A DNA stretch of 64,000 bases from Mycobacterium bohemicum DSM 44277 (GTDB taxonomy: Bacteria; Actinomycetota; Actinomycetes; Mycobacteriales; Mycobacteriaceae): positions 1,877,009-1,941,008 of the forward strand of contig NZ_CSTD01000001.1 of NCBI RefSeq assembly GCF_001053185.1. The letters are read 5' to 3'. This document shows, one piece after another, positions 41,170 through 50,257 of the stretch. The position numbers and the translations under genes were made by a program. The notes under the pieces were generated by a model. The model was not told the DNA's origin and did not search any database. It saw only the letters and a program-made list of their open reading frames with translations. Within the stretch, counting starts at the first letter, position 1, and each line of letters opens with the position of its first letter.

Positions 41170-42822
41170 ATGGGCGGAGATGATCTCCGGGCGGCGCAGC
41201 GTCCCGGCGACGCCGCGCGCTGGGATGCGCTGGTGATCGGGGCCGGGTTCTCCGGCCTCTACATGCTGCATCGCCTGCGTCAGTTGGGGCTGCGGACCCG
41301 CGTGCTGGAGATGGCCGAAAACGTCGGGGGAACCTGGCTATTCAACCGGTACCCGGGCGCGCGGTGCGACATCGAAAGCATCGAGTACTCCTACAGCTTC
41401 TGCGAGGAGATCCAGCAGGAGTGGGTCTGGACCGAGACGCTGCCGGCCCAGCCCGAGATCGAGGCATACCTGAACTTCGTCGCCGACCGGCTGGACCTGC
41501 GCCGGGACATCGAGTTCGACACCGAGGTCGTCGCGATGGCGTTCGACGAGGACGCCGGCGAATGGGTGGTGCGGACCAGGGCGGGTGCGGAGCTGCGCGC
41601 CGCCTTCGTCGTCGCGGCCTCGGGGATCCTCTCGGTGCCGCTGGAGCCCGACATTCCCGGCATGGCCAGCTTCGACGGCACGTCGTTGTTCACCAGCCGA
41701 TGGCCAAGGGCGGGCGTCGACCTGGTCGGCAAACGGGTGGCCGTCATCGGCACCGGCTCGACGGGCGTTCAGCTGATTCCGGTGGTGGCCCAAGAGGCGT
41801 TGGAGCTCTACGTGTTTCAACGCTCACCCGCCTACACCCTGCCGTGGCGGGTGCGGCGGTTCGAGCCCGGCGAGCTCGACGAGATGAAGGCGCGCTACGG
41901 CGAGATCCGTGCGGCCCAGCGGGCCCACCCGATCGGGGCGGCGCGGCTGAGCGCCTTCTCGGTGCTGTTCGAGATGCTCGGCAGACCGCCGTTGAAGTCG
42001 GCGACGCGCGAAGAGCAACTGCGCGCCATCGACGAGAACGGTGTCATGGGCGCCCTCAATTGGGGCGACATCTTCTTCGACATCGAGGCCAACCGGATGG
42101 CCGCCAAGCTGTACGGGGAGGCCGTCGCGCGCGTCGTCAAGGATCCGGATACGGCGGCCGCCCTGGTGCCGGATCATCCCTTTGCGTGCAAGCGACCGAT
42201 CATCGACTTCGGCTATTACGAGACCTTCAATCGGGATAACGTCACGCTCGTCGACCTGCGCACCGCGCCGATCACCGCGGTGACACCGACCGGAATCCGC
42301 ACCGCCCGCAACGCCTACGAACTCGACGTCATCATCTACGCCACCGGATTCGACGCGATGACCGGCGCGCTGAACCGCATCGACGTCCGCGGGCGCGACG
42401 GCATGTCGCTGCGCGACTTCTGGGCCCGTGAAGGGCCGCTGTCGTACCTGGGGCTGGCGGTCGCCGGCTTCCCCAACCTGTTCACCATCCAGGGGCCGGC
42501 CAGCCCCAGCGCGACGACGAACTTCGTGGCGGCCCTCGAGCAGCACGTGGAGTGGATCGGCGACTGCCTTACCTACCTGCGCGACAACGGAATCCGCACC
42601 ATCGAGGCGCTGCCCACCGCGCAGCAGGAGTGGGTCGACCACACCACCGCGTTGGTCGCGCCGACGGTGTTGGTTCACCCGTCCTGCAACTCCTGGTACA
42701 ACGGCGGCAACGTGCCCGGCAAGAAACGGATGTACATGGGCTACACCGGCGGGATCCCCGAGTACCGGCGCCGCTGCGACGAGATCGCGGCCGGGGGCTA
42801 CACCGGCTTCAAGCTGGCGTAA
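41170..42822 (+). CDS. Flavin-containing monooxygenase (Baeyer-Villiger-like)
   Basis: 550 residues with two Rossmann motifs, GAGFSG (24-29, FAD) and GTGSTG (194-199, NADPH). Between them lies the Baeyer-Villiger fingerprint region F168-x-G170-xxx-F174-xxx-W178-P, where the usual His is Phe. EMAENVGGTWLFNRYPGARCDIES is typical of cyclohexanone-type monooxygenases. It would insert oxygen beside a ketone, giving an ester or lactone. ATG 41170 sits five bases after AAGGAG; GTG 41167 is too close. The hydrolase gene 25 bases downstream would suit opening of the ester or lactone. Confidence 0.9.
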   Translation: MGGDDLRAAQRPGDAARWDALVIGAGFSGLYMLHRLRQLGLRTRVLEMAENVGGTWLFNRYPGARCDIESIEYSYSFCEEIQQEWVWTETLPAQPEIEAYLNFVADRLDLRRDIEFDTEVVAMAFDEDAGEWVVRTRAGAELRAAFVVAASGILSVPLEPDIPGMASFDGTSLFTSRWPRAGVDLVGKRVAVIGTGSTGVQLIPVVAQEALELYVFQRSPAYTLPWRVRRFEPGELDEMKARYGEIRAAQRAHPIGAARLSAFSVLFEMLGRPPLKSATREEQLRAIDENGVMGALNWGDIFFDIEANRMAAKLYGEAVARVVKDPDTAAALVPDHPFACKRPIIDFGYYETFNRDNVTLVDLRTAPITAVTPTGIRTARNAYELDVIIYATGFDAMTGALNRIDVRGRDGMSLRDFWAREGPLSYLGLAVAGFPNLFTIQGPASPSATTNFVAALEQHVEWIGDCLTYLRDNGIRTIEALPTAQQEWVDHTTALVAPTVLVHPSCNSWYNGGNVPGKKRMYMGYTGGIPEYRRRCDEIAAGGYTGFKLA

Positions 42823-42847
42823 GTGGGTCTGGTTTAGGGTGAGTGCC

Positions 42848-43978
42848 ATGTCAGGGGCGACGCGCGTGCTGGGCGTGGGCCGGGACGCGGTTCGCGAACT
42901 GGGCCTGCTGGTGCCGCGCACGGTGGCCGGGCTGAACGAATCCAGCGGTTGGGCCCCCGCGTCACCGCGCGGCGTCCGCCAATTCGGCGAGGTCATGCTC
43001 GACGAGCTTGCGCTGAGCGTCTTTTCGCTGTTGGGCGGCAACCCGCCGGCGATGCGGCCCATGGAAAGCTGCGCGGCGGCGGCCGAGGAACTGTCGGCCC
43101 TGGGCATCGACCGTGCGCATGCCGAGCCGGCACCGCTGCGCGTGACGTCGACACGGCGGCGCCGGATCGCCGGCCTGGCCTACGAGAGGCTCACGTTCGA
43201 ACACGATCCGATGCTGCCCGCAACGTTGGAAGCCGGGGGTTTCGGCGGCCCGGCGAGGGCGGTGGTGCACCTGTGCCGGCACGACGACGGTCCCCGGCCC
43301 TGGTTGGTCTGGGTGCACGGCGCCGGCCAGGGCGGCACCGAGGACCTGTTGCTGTCCCGGATCGGCCGCATCCATCACCAGTTGGGGTTCAACGTCGCGA
43401 TGCCCGTGCAGCCCGGCCACGGTTCGCGGCGACGGGAATGGCCGGCGTATCCGGACATGGATCCGCTGGGCAACGTCGCGGGCATGATGCGCGCGGTGTC
43501 GGAGGTCCGGGCCGTCGTTCGCTGGGCGCAGCCGCAGGCGAGCGCCGTTGTGGTGGCCGGGATTTCGATGGGGACGCCGGTTGCGGCGCTGGTTTCCCAC
43601 CTGGAACGCGAGGTCGACGCGGTTGCGCTGTACACCCCGATCCTGGGGCTCAACGGGATGATTGCCCGGCACCTGGCCCGCTGGGGCCCCTCCCGCGGCG
43701 CGTTCCAGGAGCTGCTGAGTTCCCCGGAAGTGTCGCAACTGACGTCGGTCATCGATCCACTGGCCGTCGATCCCGCTCCGCCGCCGGACCGGCGGCTCAT
43801 CGTCGGCGCGTGGCATGACCGGATGGCGATGCGCGAGCCCGCGACATTGTTACAGGAACGCTGGGGCGGGCGGCTGTACTGGTATGACGGCAGCCACGTG
43901 GGCCACATCTTCTCCCGGCGCGTGCAATCGGTGACCGAGCGATTCCTGCGTGGCGTCGCCGAGGGCGCGACCGGGTGA
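42848..43978 (+). CDS. Alpha/beta hydrolase
   Basis: 376 residues. An N-terminal ~110-residue extension precedes the hydrolase core: LVWVHGAGQGG (oxyanion), VVVAGISMGTPVAALVS with the nucleophile Ser in GISMG, and a C-terminal DGSHVGHIF with the catalytic His. The Asp may be the one in VGAWHDRMAM. It follows the Baeyer-Villiger-like gene, so ester or lactone hydrolysis is the natural guess. A GTG at 42839 could add three residues. The stop overlaps the next gene (GTGA). Confidence 0.87.
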   Translation: MSGATRVLGVGRDAVRELGLLVPRTVAGLNESSGWAPASPRGVRQFGEVMLDELALSVFSLLGGNPPAMRPMESCAAAAEELSALGIDRAHAEPAPLRVTSTRRRRIAGLAYERLTFEHDPMLPATLEAGGFGGPARAVVHLCRHDDGPRPWLVWVHGAGQGGTEDLLLSRIGRIHHQLGFNVAMPVQPGHGSRRREWPAYPDMDPLGNVAGMMRAVSEVRAVVRWAQPQASAVVVAGISMGTPVAALVSHLEREVDAVALYTPILGLNGMIARHLARWGPSRGAFQELLSSPEVSQLTSVIDPLAVDPAPPPDRRLIVGAWHDRMAMREPATLLQERWGGRLYWYDGSHVGHIFSRRVQSVTERFLRGVAEGATG

Positions 43979-44358
43979 CCCCCACCGTGCGCACGGCGCG
44001 TGAGGTCGTCGAACTCTACAACCTCGTGGTGTGGAACCGGTGCGACCTCGATCTGGCCGAGGAGTTACTGGGGGACACCGTGATCCGTCACGAGGTGGGC
44101 GCCTCGCGCACGCTGACGCGGGCCGAGGCGGTGCGCCGCGTGGCCGACGTGTGGCGCCTGTTCGAATCGTTGCGCTTCGACCTCAACGTCGTCGTCGAGG
44201 GTGAAGACGGCGAGCACGTCGCGATCGTCTACAACTCGACCATGACCACCGCCGACGGCACCGAGACGAACATCGGCAGCATCGAGGTGTTCCGCGTCGT
44301 CGGCGGAAGGATCACCGAGGTCTACAACTGTGGCTACGGGCAAGGAGTCTGGACGTGA
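43975..44358 (+). CDS. NTF2/SnoaL-like protein
   Basis: 127 residues with the cone-shaped NTF2-like pattern: an N-terminal helix (VRTAREVVELYNLVVWNRCDLDLAEELLGDTVIRHE), a middle helix (RAEAVRRVADVWRLFESL) and beta strands ending in GRITEVYNCGYGQGVW. Such folds serve as isomerases, dehydratases or binding proteins. GTG 43975 and the stop overlap both neighbours by four bases, so it is coupled to the hydrolase and the LLM gene. The specific reaction cannot be deduced. Confidence 0.85.
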   Translation: MTPTVRTAREVVELYNLVVWNRCDLDLAEELLGDTVIRHEVGASRTLTRAEAVRRVADVWRLFESLRFDLNVVVEGEDGEHVAIVYNSTMTTADGTETNIGSIEVFRVVGGRITEVYNCGYGQGVWT

Positions 44359-45428
44359 GCGAATCCGCACTGAACGAATTGGGCTATTACCTGCTGGCCG
44401 GGGCGGGCGGTGAGGGACCGGCGACCTTGATGGACGAGGCCCGCCGCGGCGAGGAGTTGGGCTTTGGCACCGCCTTCATCTCCGAGCGCTGGAACGTCAA
44501 GGAAGCGTCCTCGCTGTCCGGGGCCGCCTGCGCGGCCACCACGCGCATGCAAATCGCCACCGCGGCAACCAATCACAACACCCGCCATCCACTGATCACC
44601 GCATCGTGGGCCACCACGATGCACCGGCTGTCCGGAGGCCGCTTCACGCTTGGCATCGGCCGCGGAATCGCCGCCATCTACGGCGCTTTCGGCATACCCG
44701 CGGTCACCACGGCCCAGATGGAGGATTGGGCCCAGGTGATGCGCCGGCTCTGGCACGGCGAGGCGATCTTCAACCACGACGGCCCGATGGGCAAGTACCC
44801 CGTCCTGTTTCTCGACCCGGACTTCGACGAGGACATCCGCCTGGCTCTGGTGGCGTTCGGCCCGAACACCCTCGAGCTGGGCGGCCGGGTCTTCGACGAC
44901 GTCATCCTGCACACCTACTTCACCCCAGAGACGTTGCAGCGCTGCGTCACAACGGTCAAGACCGCCGCCGAGAAGGCGGGCCGCGACCCCGCCGACGTGC
45001 GCGTGTGGTCGTGCTTTGCGACCGTCGGCGACCACATCGGCGAACAGTTGCGGCTGAAGAAGACCGTCGCCCGCCTGGCCACCTACCTACAGGGCTACGG
45101 CGACCTGCTGGTGCGCACCAACGACTGGGATCCCGCCGTGCTGCAACGGTTCCGCGAGGACAAGGTGGTGACGTCGATCGCGGGCGGCATCGATCACAAG
45201 GCCACGCCCGAACAGATCGAGCACATCGCGACGCTGATACCCGAGGAGTGGCTGGAGCCCTCGGCCACCGGGTCGGCCCGCCAATGCGTGGACCGCATCC
45301 GCAAGGAGTTCGACTACGGGGCCGATGCGGTGATCATGCACGGCGCGACACCCGACGAACTCGAGCCCGTCGTCGCACAATACCGGGCGAGCGCCCAACC
45401 TGCCCGCGGGGGAGCCGTCACGGCATGA
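44355..45428 (+). CDS. LLM-class flavin/F420-dependent oxidoreductase
   Basis: 357 residues, luciferase-like TIM barrel. GFGTAFISERWNVKEASSLSGAACAATTRMQIATAATNHNTRHPLITASWATTMHRLSGGRFTLGIGRG is the typical cofactor-side region; many mycobacterial members of this branch use F420. Last of four coupled genes starting with the Baeyer-Villiger-like enzyme. It could reduce an enone or oxidise an alcohol in the same pathway. Its stop runs 11 bases into the convergent carboxyltransferase gene. Confidence 0.9.
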   Translation: MSESALNELGYYLLAGAGGEGPATLMDEARRGEELGFGTAFISERWNVKEASSLSGAACAATTRMQIATAATNHNTRHPLITASWATTMHRLSGGRFTLGIGRGIAAIYGAFGIPAVTTAQMEDWAQVMRRLWHGEAIFNHDGPMGKYPVLFLDPDFDEDIRLALVAFGPNTLELGGRVFDDVILHTYFTPETLQRCVTTVKTAAEKAGRDPADVRVWSCFATVGDHIGEQLRLKKTVARLATYLQGYGDLLVRTNDWDPAVLQRFREDKVVTSIAGGIDHKATPEQIEHIATLIPEEWLEPSATGSARQCVDRIRKEFDYGADAVIMHGATPDELEPVVAQYRASAQPARGGAVTA

Positions 45429-46917
45429 TGACCGTACGGCTCACCGGCTCGGCTGCCGCCTGGCGGCTGGACAGGCCACGCAGCAGGGAAGCCAGCAGCG
45501 CGTCCCGGGTCTCGCGCGGATCGATCAACTCATCGAAGCCCATGCGTTCGGCCGACCGGTACGACGCCTCCAGCTCGGCGTCGCGCAGCTTGGCCGACAG
45601 GTCTTCGCCGGCGTGCGAGGCGCGACTGAGGGCCGCCGCGCTCATCGCGCCCATCGTCGCGCCGGGATAGGCGAACGTCGCGACCTGCTGGTCGAACCCC
45701 AACAGCGACATGACCATCGAGCCGAACCCGTACGCCTTGCGCAGCGTGAGGTGCAGCTTGAGCGTGGTGGCCGCGGTCTGCGCGGCGAACATCCGCGCGC
45801 CGGCGCGCAGCACGCCGCTGCGCTCGGACCGGCTGCCCGGCAACATGCCGGGGTTGTCGGCGAGGAAGACGATCGGCAGGTGAAAGGAGTCGGCCACCAT
45901 GATGAAGTGCGCAGCCTTGTCGGCGGCGTCGGCGTCGATGGACCCGGCCAGCACCTGAGGCTGGTTGGCGACGACCGCGACCGGGTGCCCGCCGAGATGG
46001 GCCAGCGCGCAGATGATCGCCCGTCCGTACCTGGGTTGCACCTCGAACCAGTCGGCGCTGTCGAAGACCACGTCGAGCACGGCGCGCATGTCGTAGACGC
46101 GGCGGTTGTCCCGCGAGACGATGTCCAGCAATTCCGGTGTGGCCCGCGGGGCCGCCGCCGCCTCCTCCGGCGGCAGTGACGGTGGGTAGGACCACGCGCT
46201 CGGCGGAAAATAGGACAGATAGCGACGGATGTCGTCGAGCACCGCCTCGTCGTCCTCGGCGACGTTGTGGATCACCCCGCTGGGCAGCGCGACGTCCGGT
46301 CCGCCGAGGTCTTCCTTCGAAATGTCTTCCCCGGTGGACTCTTTGACCACCGGGGGGCCGGCGGTGAAGATCGCGCCCTGGGCGCTCATGATCCGGAAGT
46401 CGCACACCGGGGCCACCAGCGCGCCATGCCCGGCCGACGGGCCCAGCACGGCCGCGACGGTCGGGACGCGCCCCGAACACTGCGTCTGGGCGAGCAGGTC
46501 CGTCGGGGCGCGCCCGTAATGCCCCCCGGTGGGACGAAAGCCGGCCCCTTCGAGCAGCATTACCAGCGGAATCTTGTCCCGCAGCGCCATTTCGGCAATC
46601 CGGTAACGCTTGGAGTTGCCTCCCGGGCCGATGCTTCCGGCCATCGTGGTGAAGTCCTCGGCGCCCAGCATCACCGGCGAGCCGTTGATCCGACCGGAAC
46701 CGACCACCAGCCCGTCGGCGGCGATGTCGCCACCGACCAGCGTCCCGAACTCGTGGAAGGTGCCGGGGTCCAGGAGTCGCTCGATTCGGGCGCGCGCGTC
46801 GAGCTTGCCCTTACCGCGGTGCTTCGCCAGGCGGTCGGGCCCGCCCATGCCCCACGCGTGGTGCCGCCGCCGCTCGAGATCGCCGAGCGTTTCCTCCCAG
46901 TCCTGGGCCTTGGCCAT
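45418..46917 (-). CDS. Acyl-CoA carboxylase carboxyltransferase (beta) subunit
   Basis: 499 residues, both carboxyltransferase half-domains: N-half with DRLAKHRGKGKLDARARIERLLDPGTFHEFG, EGAGFRPTGG and GPSAGHGALVAPVCDF; C-half with GGHPVAVVANQPQVLAGSIDADAADKAAHFI, LADNPGMLPGSRSE and GFDQQVATFAYPGATMGAM. It moves CO2 from biotin to an acyl-CoA. No biotin carboxylase or biotin carrier gene is in the window, so it must borrow one. ATG 46917 follows GAGGTAGG; a longer frame to 46962 is unlikely. Divergent from the LLM-P450 pair, with operator site 5 between. Confidence 0.92.
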   Translation of the reverse strand: MAKAQDWEETLGDLERRRHHAWGMGGPDRLAKHRGKGKLDARARIERLLDPGTFHEFGTLVGGDIAADGLVVGSGRINGSPVMLGAEDFTTMAGSIGPGGNSKRYRIAEMALRDKIPLVMLLEGAGFRPTGGHYGRAPTDLLAQTQCSGRVPTVAAVLGPSAGHGALVAPVCDFRIMSAQGAIFTAGPPVVKESTGEDISKEDLGGPDVALPSGVIHNVAEDDEAVLDDIRRYLSYFPPSAWSYPPSLPPEEAAAAPRATPELLDIVSRDNRRVYDMRAVLDVVFDSADWFEVQPRYGRAIICALAHLGGHPVAVVANQPQVLAGSIDADAADKAAHFIMVADSFHLPIVFLADNPGMLPGSRSERSGVLRAGARMFAAQTAATTLKLHLTLRKAYGFGSMVMSLLGFDQQVATFAYPGATMGAMSAAALSRASHAGEDLSAKLRDAELEASYRSAERMGFDELIDPRETRDALLASLLRGLSSRQAAAEPVSRTVIMP

Positions 46918-46962
46918 GCCATGTCCTACCTCTTGGAAGCGCCTCTTGACGAGCAGGGTCAC

Positions 46963-46983
46963 ATACTGGATTGCTTACTGTAA
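46963..46983. promoter_or_regulatory. 21-bp operator site 5 (TACT-N12-GTA)
   Basis: ATACTGGATTG, CTTACTGTAA: 15 of 21 positions agree with the perfect palindrome at 34991-35011. It lies 45 bases from the carboxyltransferase start and 10 bases before the LLM start at 46994. Confidence 0.65.
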
Positions 46984-46993
46984 AGTAGCCCGC

Positions 46994-48016
46994 ATGGCTG
47001 GCGCCCCCCGACTCAAGCTGGACGGGGGCATTCCCAATCGGCTCGCGGACGCGGCCGCGGCGGCCGCCGGTCTGGAACGCGACGGCTACGCGGGCGGGTG
47101 GACGGCCGAAACCAGTCACGACCCGTTCCTCCCGCTGCTGCTGGCCGCCGAGCACACCGCACGGCTGGAGCTGGGCACCAACATCGCGGTCGCGTTCGCG
47201 CGCAACCCGATGATCGTCGCCAACGTCGCGTGGGACCTGCAGGCGTATTCCCGGGGCCGGTTCAATCTCGGCCTGGGCACCCAGATCCGGCCGCACATCG
47301 AGAAGCGATTCAGCATGCCGTGGAGCCATCCCGCGCGCCGGATGCACGAGTTCGTCTCCGCGCTGCGCGCGATCTGGCAGGCTTGGACGGACGGCACCAA
47401 GCTGCGGTTCGAGGGCGAGTTCTACACGCACAAGATCATGACCCCGATGTTCACCCCAGAGCCCCAACCCTATGCACCGCCAAGGATTTTCATCGCGGCC
47501 GTCGGCGAGGCCATGACCGAGATGTGCGGGGAGGTCGCCGACGGTCATCTCGGCCATCCGATGGTCTCCAGGCGCTACCTCGACGAAGTGACGCTGCCCG
47601 CGCTGCAGCGCGGCATGCAGCGCAGCGGCCGCGCACGCCAGGACTTCCAGGTCGCGGCCGAGGTGCTGGTCGCCACCGGCGAGAACGACGCCGAACTGGC
47701 CGCCGCCATGTCGGCCGTGCGCAAGCAGCTCGCGTTCTACGGATCCACACCGGCGTACCGCAGGGTCCTCGAGGTGCACGGCTGGGGCGATCTGCAGCCC
47801 GAACTGCACCGGTTGTCCCTGGACGGGCAGTGGGACGCCATGGCCGCGCTGATCGACGACGAGATGCTGGCGGCGTTCGCCGTCGTCGGGCCCGTCGACG
47901 GAATCGGCGCCGCCCTGAAACGTCGCTGCGACGGCTCGGTCGATCGCGTGCTGCCGATCCTCATGACAGCATCCCCCGCCTGTGTTTCAGCCGCACTGAA
48001 GGAGTTTCGCGAGTGA
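46994..48016 (+). CDS. LLM-class F420-dependent oxidoreductase
   Basis: 340 residues. TAETSHDPFLPLLLAAEHTARLELGTNIAVAFARNPMIVANVAWDLQAYSRGRFNLGLGTQIRPHIEKRF is the characteristic N-terminal half of F420-dependent luciferase-like enzymes, and PPRIFIAAVGEAMTEMCGEVADG follows. It is only distantly like the other LLM protein at 44355-45428. ATG 46994 has no strong ribosome binding site and the start lies just past operator site 5. Its stop overlaps the P450 start by four bases. Confidence 0.9.
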   Translation: MAGAPRLKLDGGIPNRLADAAAAAAGLERDGYAGGWTAETSHDPFLPLLLAAEHTARLELGTNIAVAFARNPMIVANVAWDLQAYSRGRFNLGLGTQIRPHIEKRFSMPWSHPARRMHEFVSALRAIWQAWTDGTKLRFEGEFYTHKIMTPMFTPEPQPYAPPRIFIAAVGEAMTEMCGEVADGHLGHPMVSRRYLDEVTLPALQRGMQRSGRARQDFQVAAEVLVATGENDAELAAAMSAVRKQLAFYGSTPAYRRVLEVHGWGDLQPELHRLSLDGQWDAMAALIDDEMLAAFAVVGPVDGIGAALKRRCDGSVDRVLPILMTASPACVSAALKEFRE

Positions 48017-49248
48017 GCACGACCATCATGGACGAGGCCGCCAAGCTGCTGGCGGACCCGTTGGCCTACACGGACGAGCCGCGGCTGCACGCCGCGCTGG
48101 CGCACCTGCGCGCCAACGCCCCGGTGTCGCGGGTGGAAGTGCCCGGCTACCGGCCCTTCTGGGCGATCACGAAACACGCCGACGTCATGGACATCGAGCG
48201 CGACAACGCGCTGTTCACCAACTGGCCACGCCCGGTGCTGACCACGATCGAGGGCGACGAGCAGGCCGCGGCGGTGGGTGTGCGCACGCTGATCCACCTC
48301 GATGACCCGCAGCACCGGGTGGTGCGCGCGATCGGCTCGGACTGGTTTCGCCCGAAGGCGATGCGCGCGTTGAAGGTTCGCGTCGACGAGCTGGCCAGGA
48401 ACTACGTCGACAAGATGGTGGCCGTCGGTCCCGAATGTGATTTCGTTCAGCAGGTCGCCGTCAATTACCCGCTGTACGTGATCATGTCGCTGCTGGGGCT
48501 GCCGGAGGCCGACTTCCCGCTGATGCTCAAGCTGACCCAGGAGCTGTTCGGCAGCGAGGACTCGGAATACCGGCGCGGCACCACGAACTCCGAACAGCTG
48601 CCCGCGCTGCTGGAGATGTTCGAGTATTTCAACGCGGTGACCGCGTCGCGCCGCGAGCATCCGACCGACGATCTCGCGTCGACCATCGCGAACGCCCGCA
48701 TCGACGGCGAGCCGCTCTCGGACATCGACACCGTGTCCTACTACCTCATCGTGGCAACCGCGGGGCACGACACCACCAGCGCGACCATCTCCGGCGGCAT
48801 GCAGGCTCTCATCGAGAACCAAGACCAGCTGGCGCGCCTGCGCGGCGACCTTCACCTGATGCCGTTGGCCACCGAGGAGATGATCCGCTGGGTCACCCCG
48901 GTCAAGGAATTCATGCGCACCGCGGCAGAGGACACCACCGTCCGCGGCGTGCCGATCACCGCCGGTGAATCCGTGCTGCTGTCCTACGTGTCGGCCAACC
49001 GCGACGAGGACGTCTTCGACGAGCCGTTCCGCTTCGACGTCGGCCGCGACCCCAACAAACACGTGGCCTTCGGCTACGGCGTGCACTTCTGCATGGGCGC
49101 GGCCCTGGCCCGCATGGAGGTCGACAGCTTCTTCTCCGAGCTGCTGCCCAGGCTGAAATCGATTGAGCTGAATGGTGATCCGGAACTGACCGCCACCATC
49201 TTCGTCGGCGGCCTCAAGCACCTGCCGGTTCGGTATTCCCTGCTCTGA
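48013..49248 (+). CDS. Cytochrome P450
   Basis: 411 residues. I-helix ATAGHDTTSATISGG (AGxDT), K-helix TEEMIRW (ExxR) and heme loop FGYGVHFCMGAALARME with Cys360. Distinct from the two related P450s at 33729 and 53038, with a classical AGHDTT. It needs external redox partners, none adjacent. GTG 48013 overlaps the LLM stop (GTGA), so the flavin enzyme and the P450 are made together and probably act in sequence on one substrate. Confidence 0.94.
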   Translation: MSTTIMDEAAKLLADPLAYTDEPRLHAALAHLRANAPVSRVEVPGYRPFWAITKHADVMDIERDNALFTNWPRPVLTTIEGDEQAAAVGVRTLIHLDDPQHRVVRAIGSDWFRPKAMRALKVRVDELARNYVDKMVAVGPECDFVQQVAVNYPLYVIMSLLGLPEADFPLMLKLTQELFGSEDSEYRRGTTNSEQLPALLEMFEYFNAVTASRREHPTDDLASTIANARIDGEPLSDIDTVSYYLIVATAGHDTTSATISGGMQALIENQDQLARLRGDLHLMPLATEEMIRWVTPVKEFMRTAAEDTTVRGVPITAGESVLLSYVSANRDEDVFDEPFRFDVGRDPNKHVAFGYGVHFCMGAALARMEVDSFFSELLPRLKSIELNGDPELTATIFVGGLKHLPVRYSLL

Positions 49249-49299
49249 GCCCGCCATCTACCCTGGACGGGTTAGCGATCCCTGGACGTGAGGGGACCC

Positions 49300-50142
49300 A
49301 TGGCGCGCGCAACGATCGTCATCACCGGTGCCAGTGACGGCATCGGCGCCGCGGCGGCCCGCCGGCTGAGCCGAAGCGGCGCGAACCTGCTGTTGATCGG
49401 CCGGTCGGAGGCCAAGGCCAAGGCGGTGGCCGCCGAGCTGGACGCCGCCTACCTGGTGGCGGACTTCGCCGATCTGTCGCAGGTGCGGACCCTGGCCGAC
49501 CGGGTGCGCGATCAATGCCCGCGCATCGACGTCCTGGCCAACAACGCCGGCGCCATGTTCACCAAGATGCGCAGGACGCCCGACGGCCACGAGATCACCT
49601 TTCAGGTCAACTACCTGGCCCCGTTTTTGCTCACCACCCGGCTGCTGGACGTGTTGGTCGCCTCCCACGCCACCGTCGTCAACACCTCCAGCTCGTCGCA
49701 GAGATTCCTGCGCCACGTCACCCTTGCCGACTTCGAAACCACCGACCGGCGACGGCCCAGCACCGCCTACGCGCTGTGCAAGCTGGCCAACGTCCTGTTC
49801 ACCCGCGAGCTGCACCGGCGCTATCACGCCGAAGGCCTGTCGGCCGCGGTGGTGGACCCCGGGTTCGTCGACACCAATTTCGGCGAGGCATCCGGCTCCT
49901 GGCTGATACCGCTCATGCGCCGCACGCCGGTCCGGCGCCTGATCGCGAGCGCCGAGGAGGGGGCCGAGCAGCTGGTTTGGCTGGCCTCGAGCGCGCCCGG
50001 CGCCGACTGGGTCTCGGGGGAGTACTACGCCAAGGGCACGGTCGCGAGGGCCAACCGGGCCGCCTACGATCCCGGCCTGGCCCGCGAGCTGTGGGACCGG
50101 ACGATGGCGAAGGTCGGTTCCGGGCGCGAGTCGCGCGCCTGA
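49300..50142 (+). CDS. SDR oxidoreductase (retinol dehydrogenase-like)
   Basis: 280 residues. TGASDGIG (cofactor), LANNAGAMF, NTSSSSQRF (active Ser), YALCK (Tyr-x3-Lys) and VVDPGFVDTNFG. The arrangement resembles retinol dehydrogenase/WW-oxidoreductase-like SDRs, which act on alcohols and ketones with NADP(H). ATG 49300, preceded by AGGGGAC, is preferred to GTG 49288. It starts 51 bases after the P450 and may be in the same transcript. Confidence 0.9.
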   Translation: MARATIVITGASDGIGAAAARRLSRSGANLLLIGRSEAKAKAVAAELDAAYLVADFADLSQVRTLADRVRDQCPRIDVLANNAGAMFTKMRRTPDGHEITFQVNYLAPFLLTTRLLDVLVASHATVVNTSSSSQRFLRHVTLADFETTDRRRPSTAYALCKLANVLFTRELHRRYHAEGLSAAVVDPGFVDTNFGEASGSWLIPLMRRTPVRRLIASAEEGAEQLVWLASSAPGADWVSGEYYAKGTVARANRAAYDPGLARELWDRTMAKVGSGRESRA

Positions 50143-50257
50143 GCGCATGACGCGCCGAGGTGTCCTTTGGCGTCAACCGGGGGGACTAAAGTCACCAAAA
50201 CGCGCGGCACGCGCCCATACGCTCGACAGTGACACTGTCCCGCAGCATGATTCGGGC

